A stretch of 64,000 nucleotides of DNA from Ceratopteris richardii (taxonomy: Eukaryota > Streptophyta > Polypodiopsida > Polypodiales > Pteridaceae). How positions within the stretch are numbered: the first letter of the stretch is position 1; each line of letters opens with the position of its first letter. The translations under genes were made by a program, and so were the position numbers. Below are positions 54,396 through 64,000 of this stretch, one piece after another. Below the pieces are notes generated by a model, which made no database searches, had not been told where the DNA came from, and saw nothing but the letters and a program-made list of their open reading frames with translations. The DNA is taken from the NCBI GenBank assembly GCA_020310875.1, contig CM035423.1, positions 115,969,864 to 116,033,863 on the forward strand, written 5' to 3'.

Positions 54396-55208
54396 ATTGT
54401 TGTTGATGTAGCCTTTGTGGTTGAAAGGTTGCCTTTGCGCCTTTCAAATTTGACAAAGACGGAAGAAGGAGAATGTCTGGAGAAAGTTCCTATGAGGATG
54501 TTTCTGTTCAGGAGAAGGTTCCAGAGTTCTATTGAAGAGAAGCTTGATATTTCAGAGAGGTATGTTTGAGAAGTGCCCACATATATGTTTATACCAGATT
54601 CTGAAGGAAAGAGGTATGAAGGATTTTCAGATTGAACAAGGATGAAGACATGATGACATCATAGATTTTTGGATGAGACCCATGAGTTGATTTCAGTTGT
54701 TTTCAGTTGATTTTAGTTGGGTTGAGTTGAGTTGACTACTGTCAGAGATGAACCAACAGTGTTCATAATACACTAAGTTATGAGTTGTCAGTCACAGGTT
54801 TCAGGATTCAGTTCTTGATTATGTTTAGTGTATTTACATGACGCAGCAGAAGTACGTTGAGAAACCTTTTTCGTAAGGTAAATGCAAATATGTGGATCCT
54901 AGTATATGTTTTTAGGTTTGAGAAGACAGGAGATAGCAGGTTTAGAGTCAGTACTTGCTACATTTGTTGTCAAGCAAATGATTGCTTGATACACTATTGG
55001 ATATCTAGTTTGCATATTTTCTCAAGTATTATGGTTCATATACAGCAAGAAGTTTGAAGGAAAGTCAAATTCAGTTTTGGAGAAAACTTTTGAAGAAAAG
55101 ATTTGAAGATCAATTCAGGAGTACAAGCTTCAAGCTTGTGATAGCTTGCAGCTTATGAAGTTTGCAGATCCAGTTCAATTTGTACTATTGTGACATTGCA
55201 GGGGGGAT
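54396..55208 (+). other. 3' interior of the element ending in LTR F
   Basis: No retroelement protein is recognisable, but the stretch ends in GCAGGGGGGATTG (about 55198-55210), a polypurine tract just before an LTR, so it is probably the non-coding 3' part of a plus-strand LTR element whose remainder is lost. The junction with the opposite-strand copia at about 54395 is abrupt. Confidence 0.45.
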
Positions 55209-56553
55209 TGTTGAAAAACAATGTCCCAATAGTTCATTTTACTCAGTATTACATCATTATAGATCCTTGTACAACTAAAGGCGTTGGACGCCGTGGCTAG
55301 AACAAAAGCTTTCAAACAAGCAACGCGGGTTCGATCCCCGATCGGCGCAGATCATGAAGCAACATTTTTATGTAAAAAACGCTTTTGGAAAGCATACCGA
55401 CGGTGACAAATTAAGCAACGATGATAGTTTTTTTTTTCGGTAGCTTTATTCATAAGCGATCGCGCAGCTTTTTTCAATAAGTGCTTTTGAAGGAGCTTTT
55501 CAAGGACAAACACAAAGCTATATAAGAAGTCATAGGCTTATTGTTTATTCATCCTACACCAATTTCAACACAAGCTTTGGAGCTTGGTCCCTCAATAGAG
55601 GTGGTGCTTCTTAGCACATGGGGCAGTCATGGTGCTATCTTGCAGCATGTTGAGGAGCAGCTATGGAGTTCTTCTTGGAGAAGAAGAGTGTGCTCACACT
55701 CTTGCTTATGGAGAAGATTTACCCATCAGCAGCTTGGTGGTGTGGATCGGCCATTCACATGATGTGTTTGAAGATTGTTTTCTACATGAAAATTTCGGGT
55801 TACTTAAAAGACATTGGATGGTGGTTAACATAAGATTTACATCTTATGTTAAGAATTCAGGTACATGTTCTCTTTATGCACACAGGTACTACTTGAAGTA
55901 TATGGAAGTGGCATCCATATCAGGAGGAGACCAATTCGGCATAGGTACAAGAGAATCAGTACATGTATGCTTTATGCATATAAGGATGAGGTGTTAGAGA
56001 AGATATGTTCATATGAGTTTGAGGATTTCTAACAGCAAACTTGTTACCATTCTTTGCTATTTTTGTAAGTATGTGATCTTTTCACACACGTTTCTAACTT
56101 AGGGTCTTCCATAGCCTAAGGTTAGATGAGGGTTTGTTGATTATCAGTTTTAGACTGATCTTTCCTCTTTTTGTCACTCATATTCACTCTTCTACAACCT
56201 ATTAGGTCACACATCATATATATTCAGATTTCTGTCCATACATCTGAATATGTTTGTTACATTTGTACATTCACTCATCCATCTATTTTTGTTCACATAG
56301 AGTGGTTGAGAGTTTTGCTCCCACATTGTACATTGAACATTGGTATATATGATAGTGTGAGTAAGCCTTGGCTTACGTAACACTTTACACATGTTGTCTA
56401 ATCTCTCTCTATCTTTGTCTCATCATTTGTATGATTAAGTGTGGTATGTTCATGTTTTGTCAATATTGGAAGATTGCTAGATATGTTGTATATGCTGGAC
56501 CTATGGAACCTTGGACCTGTGGTATTAGTAATGGGCCTATCAAATTTCCAACA
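55209..56553 (+). repeat. LTR F (1345 bp) inserted in copia C4
   Basis: Starts TGTTGAAAAACA and ends ATTTCCAACA, with matching short inverted ends, right after a polypurine tract. A TATA box (GCTATATAAG, about 55517-55526) lies inside. Immediately after 56553 the sequence is C-family copia pre-integrase, so the element inserted there. No 5' partner LTR was found in the window. Confidence 0.6.
55278..55360 (+). repeat. tRNA-like segment inside LTR F
   Basis: Contains a good B box (GGGTTCGATCCCC, about 55327-55339) preceded by GGCGTTGGACGCCGTGGC. The latter nearly matches the minus strand of the SINE at 425-530 (GCGTTGAACGCCGTGG). No cloverleaf, poly-A tail or target duplication seen; a T run follows at 55430-55438. 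Confidence 0.4.
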
Positions 56554-59204
56554 CTTATAAGCATGGTTTTGAGGATTGCATTTTGGCTAAGAAATGATTT
56601 TACCTTTTCTTAAGATGGTATAGTTAAAGCTAAGCATAAATTGCAACTTGTTCACTAATGATATTTATGGTCCTGTGCAAACACTATCAATTGGTAACTA
56701 ATTATATCTACTTCAATGATATATATATTTTTAACGTGCATGTATATATGGAGTTAAAAAATGAAAATTCTTTTTGTGCTTGAACAATTTTTCTAATGGA
56801 TAAAAATATGTTAGCATGTGTATCTTCTATTTTAATCAAGGGAAGAATACCTCTATTTATAATTTAATGTACTTTTGGATGTGTGAGATAAACTACTAGT
56901 GTGAAATGTTGTATACATCTCAATTTTAATGAGGGAAAAAACAATTATCTCATGGGAACGCAAAGGTGGATGGTTAACAACCAAGCCGTATCTTCTAATT
57001 TCTATCTTGTGGATATTATATGTCATGCCCATGTACTTAATAGATATCCCAATATGATCCTTGACATAGGCATAAGCCTTCTTTACCTCATTTAGATGTT
57101 CTTGATTGTTTGGTATATGCGCTAGTGCCTAAGGAACAATGTGAAATATTGGACGACAAGGCTATATAATGTTTTTTAAAAGGTATAATTATGAAAGTGA
57201 GAGTTATCGTTTGTACCATCTACAAGAGAAACACATTCTAGCCAACCAAGTTGCATTTTTTGTGGAAGATGTAGTTGAATATCTACTTTCATGTACCTAA
57301 GGAAACATCAATGAGATCAAATAATGTTTATGATACAAATTACCTATTTTTGGTGTTGTCTAATCAAATATAGCTCCCAATGAGATGTTTTTCCAAGCTT
57401 AGAAAAGTTTTGAATGAGGACATGAATCAATTTTTAAATGTAGACATACATGAAATACTTATTTGTGAGAGAAAAGATATTGAATAGGCAAAAAATATGT
57501 CAAAACTGTTGGTGTAGGCTTTGAGAGATAGTAAACTAGATGCATCTTTGACTTATCATTCTTAATAAGTCTCTCATGGTGTTTCTTTTGCATCAAATTC
57601 TTATCAAATAGTTGTCTCTAGTCTCAGTGATGTGAATGAGCTTATCTCTTTTGGTAAAACATAGAATTTTTTAGATTGCATAACTAATATGCATTTTTAA
57701 ATGGATGCTATTACGAAGACTGGTTCTTGGCCTTTATGTGATTTTTCTCTTGAAAAGGTGATTGACACAAAATAGATCTACAAGTTAAAACATAAGCTTG
57801 ATGAGACAATTGAACTTTATAAGTATAGGATTGTTGCAAAAGGATATGTTCAAGATAATGTCATTGAATTTGATAAGATCTTTGCTCCTATGTGCCATAT
57901 GACAACTAATTTCAAATTATATACATTTACAACTCACAAGAGTTACACCTTTGAATGAGGAACTTACATGATGATGTATATGTATTTCAGCCCTATGGTT
58001 GTTATGCAAGTTGAGAATTGCATCATATGGTTTCAAAAAAGAACCATGTGCTTGGTATGAAGAGATACATACTTATCTATTGTGACATTGATTGGGAGAC
58101 AATCAAACTAAAAGTTTCTTATATATGAAGCATACTAATGATGTAATTTTTTATCATTTGGGTTGTTTTTGGTGACATATTTACTAATCATGATGATACA
58201 CAGATTGAAAAACTTAAGGCAAATATGTATGTCTCTATTTTGAAATGTCAAATTTGGGGCTTCTGCATAATTATTGAGCATTTAATTTATGCCATTGGAG
58301 GAATTGTTTTGTATTAGATAAAGTATATGAACACCTCATTGTAGGATTTTGGACTTGACCAATAAAAAATATTCCATTTTCCATGGAGACAAGATTACAA
58401 TTGAGGTTTCATGATATTGGTGATGCATTTGATTATGTCCTCTATTAATAGGCTATGAGATGCCTTAACTATGTACCCATTACATGGCCCAACATTCAAT
58501 TTTGTGTTTCTTAGATAAGTAATTATGCATATACCAAGTGTCAAGTATTGGTAGGTGATTAAATTCATATTTTTCTATTTCACAGTACTTGGTAGCCTCA
58601 CTTGTATCCCAAAAGACTATCAATACTATTGGATTTACATGCTTTTTCAAACTCAGATTGGCTAGTTGCTATGAAGCTTGTGTGTCCATAAGTGGTTTTT
58701 ACTTCATGATTTCTAGCTTATAAACATCTTGGTTGAGAAAGAAGCAATCTATTATGACCACTTCTAGTTATGAGTTTGAGTACACGGTAGCTTTCCTAAG
58801 TACTATTGTGTGTCTGTGTGTGTATGTGTGTGTGGATCAAATGCCTTATTATTGTTTTCAATGTCGGAAAGTCATTTACTAACAGGATCTTCCCTGATAG
58901 TTAGGGAACATTGATAGTGGAAAGGAAATAAGTAATCCAGGCTCACAAAAACCATATTGAGGTGCACTATCCTTATATTAGGGAGATAATCTTTATTGGA
59001 GATATCAATTTGGCTTATGTGCTTGCACATGATAATGTTGCGAACCTTTTAACAAAGACTCTAGCTTATGAGAAGTTTAAAGTTTTTTACAAAGCTTAGA
59101 CCTTATTCCCTTTGTGAATTGCTCATAGTCCACATAGCTTAGCACTTCCTTAAACATGAGTACTAGCTCTTAGTTCATCGTATCACTAATGGGGGGGGGG
59201 GGCT
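56554..59204 (+). pseudogene. C4: highly decayed C-family copia
   Basis: Follows the order of C2 from the pre-integrase (CEDCILAKK-like, 56570-56610; VHSNDIYGPVQT-like, 56640-56690) through the 'ESYRLYHLQEKHILANQVAFFVEDV' region (57190-57280), RT start (57700-57900, YKLKHKLDE, KGYVQDNVIEFDKIFAP) and RNase H (58600-59100). Stops and indels are dense throughout. It is the most diverged C-family copy in the window. Confidence 0.7.
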
Positions 59205-59405
59205 TATTAGGATATTTGATAATAATGTATGTGAACATAGTAACACATTCGTGGGCATTGTTTTTCCTCTTATCATGTTTTTTTTCTTCTCTTTCATATA
59301 TTCCCATAACTCTAATGACTATTGATGTCTAATATCATTATGTACTATGCTCCTAAGATCCTTGTTCTTTATTTATGTGCATTTCCTACTTCTAAAATCC
59401 CAATA
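59191..59405 (+). repeat. Polypurine tract and 3' LTR of C4
   Basis: A run of 12 G (59191-59202) stands where the family polypurine tract is expected; the LTR follows from about 59205 (TATTAGGATATTTG) to 59405 (CCCAATA). It is alignable with other C-family LTRs over GATATTTG..TAATGTATGTGAACA and the T/C-rich middle. Confidence 0.6.
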
Positions 59406-59898
59406 GTGTTTGTTTTTAGAATTTAGAAACCATGGTAGAAAAGGAAACAATAATAGTTATTAAGCCTTAAATGGAGGAAGAGAATGCATCTCAAACGAAT
59501 TTAACAAGTCTAGAAGACAAAATTTATGGAAGTATATGCCATAATAGGATTGTGTTTCTAAACATAAGAACAAACACATTGCAAGAATATCTAGAGCTTT
59601 TATGTATGAGAAAATATGTCTTATTATTATTTGGTACAAGAAATCTTAACTATTGTTTATATAACAAGAATGGCGTTGCTATTGAACAACATTACAGTAG
59701 AATGCTTTTATTGAATGCTCAAAGTAGCTAGAGCTTTAATCTTATAATAAAACTTTTCTATGTTCTTCTTTCCACCAAAAATTTTGTAAGGATAAACTTA
59801 AAAACAATAACTTTCATCATGGCTTGTTTTATCGCAATGTTTGCGTGGATTTTTCTTCTAGTTCTTCTTCTTCTTCTTGTGATTTGGCAACAACAAAA

Positions 59899-59929
<31 letters not shown>

Positions 59930-60145
59930 GTGATTTGGCAACAACAAAAAACTTCTCCTTGTATTCTATATGACCTCTTGAAGTCTTCCTTTCCGAAAGG
60001 AGTGATGATTCCATTTGGTATATGATTTGATAATGTCTATAGGCTTGTGTTGATCATAATATATGAAGATAATAGATTTTTGAGAAGCACTATTATAATT
60101 ATATATTCATGTATAAAGGATCCAACTAAAGCTAGCTGAGAAAGG
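59406..60145. other. Intergenic DNA with a CTT-rich duplicated tract
   Basis: No gene supported. At 59857-59951 a CTT microsatellite is followed by GTGATTTGGCAACAACAAAAA, and this whole unit occurs twice in tandem with different CTT lengths. Confidence 0.6.
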
Positions 60146-60423
60146 TGTCATATTATGGATGTATATCCTCTTGGGTGAGGTGGCACTCATACCACATGGC
60201 ATCTATTTGGATTAATATCATATGGTAGAAGAACTTAAAAAGTGTATGATAAAGAGAGAATTTATGAGAGGAGACTCTCACGTGAGTTATCATATAGGAG
60301 AATAACTTGGCGGTTGGGTGGCGAGCGAAAAACATATCTCTGTGTATTAATGGTCTACTTCCGAGTTCGTGAGCTGACGCGTCCGCAAGCTCTAGCAAAA
60401 GTGTATGATATTGGTATCAGAGC
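60146..60423 (+). other. Possible short LTR with tRNA-Met primer site
   Basis: TGGTATCAGAGC at 60412-60423 is a perfect initiator-Met primer site. The preceding block could be an LTR beginning at TGTCATATTATGG (60146), but no matching partner LTR was found, and the supposed LTR end (GTGTATGATAT) is not canonical. Could be a truncated element or TRIM-type element. Confidence 0.3.
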
Positions 60424-60980
60424 AGGTTTTATCCCCTTCTAGACACAGCACGCTGCTGCGGCATACAAGACTTGAACCCACACCATATACGTGAGAGGGA
60501 AACAACCTATCCATGCCATCATCTTCAATTTGCTGAAGTTATTTCGAAAAGAATAGGTATTATTCGTGTTATCATCAAACATGGCACAGATGGGCTATTA
60601 ACAATGGCATAAATGGGCTGACGACGAGTTCAAAAGCATAGAGCTTAGAAATATATATGCACATATGTGTGGTAGCATCGAAGAGGCTTCTGCTCTTCCT
60701 TGCTTTTTGATTTCGAAGCCACACATGGTTGAAGGATTGGATTAAAAGAGAACCTTCAAATGAGGATTGAGAACAGAGAGAAAGGGAGATGGGATGCACC
60801 CATTGCATTTGAAGAGTTCGTGAGCAAAGAGCATTCCGTCCATAAGATTTCGGGTACAGTGGTTCCAAAGTGAAAGAATATGGAACTTCATGTTAATCAC
60901 AGGTATTATTATTTCAATTTTTAAAGAGTTAACATTTACGAGAAGTTACGAAGGCTTTAGGGACCAAGTTTTTTGAGGGG
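60424..60980. other. Intergenic DNA
   Basis: No gene supported. A B-box-like GGGTTCAAGTC occurs on the minus strand (about 60470-60480) without a matching A box. Confidence 0.4.
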
Positions 60981-60986
60981 AAATTA

Positions 60987-61800
60987 TGTGTATGGAGAGT
61001 ATAAGATATATACTCTCACTTCAGGTCAAGATTTCCTCCAAAGTACAAGAAAGCATAAGCTTTAGGTGCTTTCAAAATAGCTCACTTTATGATTTTTCAC
61101 ATAAGTTTTAGGAGCTATTTTTGACTAGTAACCTTTTTGGGGAAGGGAAATGAAGCGGGATTTTTCTTGGTTTGGTAGGAAAAATCATGCACACCTATAG
61201 CCTGGTGTATGGACTTCCATATACAATTAAGAAATCTAAAGATTACGTCAGTATAATGGGAGTTTGAAGCTCCACAAAACCCCCTTCCATCACTATTTGA
61301 GGAAAAATTTCAGCACCTGAATCTAAGAAATTCCCATTTTGGAAGAGGAAAAAAGAGGTGCACTAGCTATGGATGGATGGGAAAAAGTATATATATTGAG
61401 AGTGTGGTGTATGGACTTCATAGACGAATCATTAAATTCATCAAAATCATAAGTTAAGGAGGAATTTTGTTTCCTCAAAGATCCCCTTTCCACACTTTTT
61501 GAAAAAAAATTCAGATGTTGATTTTTATCAAACTCCACTTTTGGGAGTAGGAAAAAAGATCATTTAAGAGGCTTCCCATGGATTAGTGCCTACATACATG
61601 AGGTATGATGTATGAATTACCATGAAGAAGAGAAAAAACCAAGAGAAATCCATAATAGGAGTGGATCAGAAGCTTGCTAAAAGCTCCCATTTAAGTTTTT
61701 GCATAAAAGCAAAAATCTTGCTTTAGGCCTCTTTAGGGGAGCGAATTAGCATGCATGAAGGGAGGATTTGGAAAGGCGAAAATAGGCCCAAGCATCTTCA
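60987..61800. repeat. Diverged tandem repeat, about 200-217 bp period
   Basis: Related blocks start at about 60987, 61204, 61406 and 61607, each with GTGTATGGACTT-like sequence, then a purine-rich stretch, a run such as CCCCCTTCCATCACTATTTG or CCCCTTTCCACACTTTTTG, and a closing CCCATTTTGGAAGAGGAAAA-like segment. Divergence is high, so the array is old. A fifth weak unit may follow near 61820. Confidence 0.55.
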
Positions 61801-64000
61801 TATCTCACTCTCTGAGGTTATGGAGAGAATTTTAGGACTTGCTTCATGGAAGAATGCTTTTGGGCACCCTAAAAATCACATTTTCATACTTTTTCCAGCC
61901 CCTCCAACAGTCCACTAGTTTGGCATGTCTTGCTTGGAATGGTCATATCTTGCGCTAGGAAACTCCAAATTGGACGTGCTATGGCTCCTTTTGAAGAGCA
62001 CAAGGTCTACTTTCAGTTTAGAAAAGAAATTATGGAAAAAATGTATTTTTTCAGGTCTGTAAAGCTCTGAAAATTTTGAATAGTTTTTGGTAACTGCCTT
62101 CCGGGAGCCATATTTTACAAACCAGGAAGTCGATTTGAGTAATTTCACTTCGAGCTCTTTGCACATGCTATATATTTCAGTTTATGAATATTTGCAAGTC
62201 CTAAAGTGGTTTTTGCAGGTCTAAATAGGGATTACAAATGCATTTTTAAGTAAATTTTGCATTATTCTAGTAATCATTTGACCATAATTTATGTTTTGGG
62301 AAGTGATCCGATGTTTTTGGACACTTCAAAGCTTATGTTAGGACCTGAGGAGGAAGCTGCAGAGGTCTCGAAGTTCATCAAGAAGGATTGGATGCATGTA
62401 ATTTCAATACTAAACCACTCAGAGACATATACTTTATGCTTCAGGCATTTTACTTTATGTTATGGCATGTTCTGTATGTATATGCATAGATTGGATTGCA
62501 TACATCAAATATTGATTATTTTTTGATTTCTAAAAGTATGGATCGACAGGCAAGAAGTATACTATTTGATTGTTTGCAGGAAAGAGGATTGTAGAAACCA
62601 TATGGCTATGCAACACAGAGAATGGTTGTTAGCAATTGCTTTTATGTTTTTGCAGGTTATGGAGTCCATATATAAGTTTATGGCGTGCATGCCATGGGCC
62701 TGTCAAGCCGTATGTTGTTGGGTGGCCTATATGCCATTGAGCTATTGGTTCATTTTTTTGGGATTCCATTTCCTGGGGAAATGATGTCGAAAATTTTCCC
62801 CCCTCATGGCGTTATATACGCACTTGCCTTTAGCTAAGAATGTTATGGCATGCTAACATGCCTTTCTGCAAACATCAATTAGTTTTAGGCATGCTTATAA
62901 GCATGTATGTGATGGCCTTACTACCATCAGAGTATTATACATAAGGCAACTTCAGTAGCAATAGGATCCCTACACATAATCCTTATGGATTTAGACCATA
63001 GGATTGCTAAGGGAAGGAGCTACACCTTCACCATTAGTAATGTGCACAAGCAATCCTATAGGTTTTAGGAAGTTGCATATAGGCACGGGAGATACATTTA
63101 TGATAATCTCCAAGGTAGAGAAGATTTACTTATCTTCACAAAAGTCTCACAGTAGGATTAGGAGACTATGGGGTATTATCAGGAATACCCGAATAGTGAC
63201 TAGTTTCACTTATGCACATCACTTGAGCAACTAAGGAAACCAATTAGTTGGGATCACATAGATGGGTTTCATGAGAGAGCATCGACGAGTGCTTATATGA
63301 TTCGAGTGATGGTTAGGAAGGCCACAGGTATGGCACTAGCTCTATGACTTAGAGCATAGATCCCTTAGTAAGAAATACTTGGGGTATCTAATACATATAT
63401 GTATATCGGGATCTATAGAGAGGTACTTAGACTTAGTATAGGTACCTAGGAACAAGTTGGTTTGGAACAAAAAGGGATATCCATTGTCACATATTGAATA
63501 GAACCAAACTAACTAGTTCGAGGACATGGGACTCATTTGAGTCCACTGACACGATTCTAGGATATGGGATTCATTAGAGTCCACCTATATATTCCATTAC
63601 ATATATATGGAATATATATTCGGTTTAGTGTAGGTATGGTACCGTGAATTGGAAGAAGTTTTCACTGGAATGGGACGGTGGAAATGACTTCCCTTTGAGC
63701 ACTCTTCTTCTATGGCCAGGGAGAAAAGGACTCATCATTCATAGCATCATGTCTCACTAGATCAGAGGAGAGCTCTTAGTAGACATCTCCTTAGGATTGG
63801 GAATTATCCTTCATAGATTAGGAAAGACCTATTCTTCGAGTAGAGAATGTGATATGTGATTTTATCACCATTGGTATCACATACTCATTTTCAGTTTTTC
63901 AGGAAGGATAATTCCATCAGTTTGATTGGATCGTATAGATCCATGCACAGAGTATGGTTGGCAGAGATAGTACTTTATTATGGATACACGTGTTTACGGC
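61801..64000. other. Intergenic or retroelement-derived DNA, unassigned
   Basis: No coding region is supported. There is a local tandem repeat at 63520-63557 and 63558-63595 (GGACATGGGACTCATTTGAG against GGATATGGGATTCATTAGAG). The region has several TATATA tracts (63585-63620). Confidence 0.5.

Noticed and set aside
55541..55997. Small proteins of 73 and 122 codons in LTR F
   Set aside because: They lie inside an LTR just after its TATA box, overlap in different frames and have no family features.
59819..60025. Leu-rich membrane peptide
   Set aside because: It is translation of a CTT microsatellite.

Overview
This window is nuclear DNA from a land plant with a large, repeat-rich genome. It holds one apparently intact host gene and a deep stack of nested LTR retrotransposons. 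The host gene is an intronless PLS-type pentatricopeptide (PPR) gene at 47313-49820, a type confined to plant nuclei and targeted to organelles. The PPR repeat style together with the gypsy elements suggests a fern or another non-seed plant, but this is an inference and no marker here proves it.

Layout. (1) 1-1415: edge of a minus-strand LTR element with an initiator-Met primer site, plus a tRNA-derived SINE with target duplication. (2) 1416-41250: an old plus-strand copia element (called C0 here) split by three insertions. These are a young 17-kb gypsy element G1 (1618-18591, minus strand), a copia element C1 of the C0 family (19181-23225, minus), and a chromodomain gypsy composite 'gypsy A' (24305-40802, plus). 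Gypsy A has the order LTR-internal-LTR-internal-LTR and itself carries a C0-family copia (C2, 28028-31940) and a second complex gypsy ('gypsy B', 32513-39490). Matching 4-5 bp target duplications support most of these joints. (3) 41251-47190: relics of a gypsy integrase and a copia RNase H with its LTR, and a clear SINE. (4) 47313-49820: the PPR gene. (5) 49821-64000: a copia-like solo LTR relic, a decayed hAT transposase, a decayed minus-strand copia, a 1.3-kb LTR inserted in another C-family copia, a candidate LTR/primer site, and a roughly 200-bp diverged tandem repeat.

G1 is the most unusual item. Its LTRs differ at only about four bases plus a 2-bp indel, so it is young, and its three long ORFs are nearly intact. 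It has Gag, zinc knuckles, protease and RT in ORF1. ORF2 carries the rest of RT, RNase H, two tandem H2C2 zinc-finger modules, the integrase core, then a second aspartic-protease-like domain and a tail of repeated WVPK motifs. ORF3 is a coiled-coil protein that reads through the polypurine tract into the 3' LTR. Its leader holds at least sixteen copies of an 18-20 bp palindrome. Gypsy B is a decayed relative by RT sequence and gene order, and also has a coiled-coil ORF after integrase.

All coordinates and comparisons were made by eye; percent identities, domain scores and phylogenetic placement were not computed.
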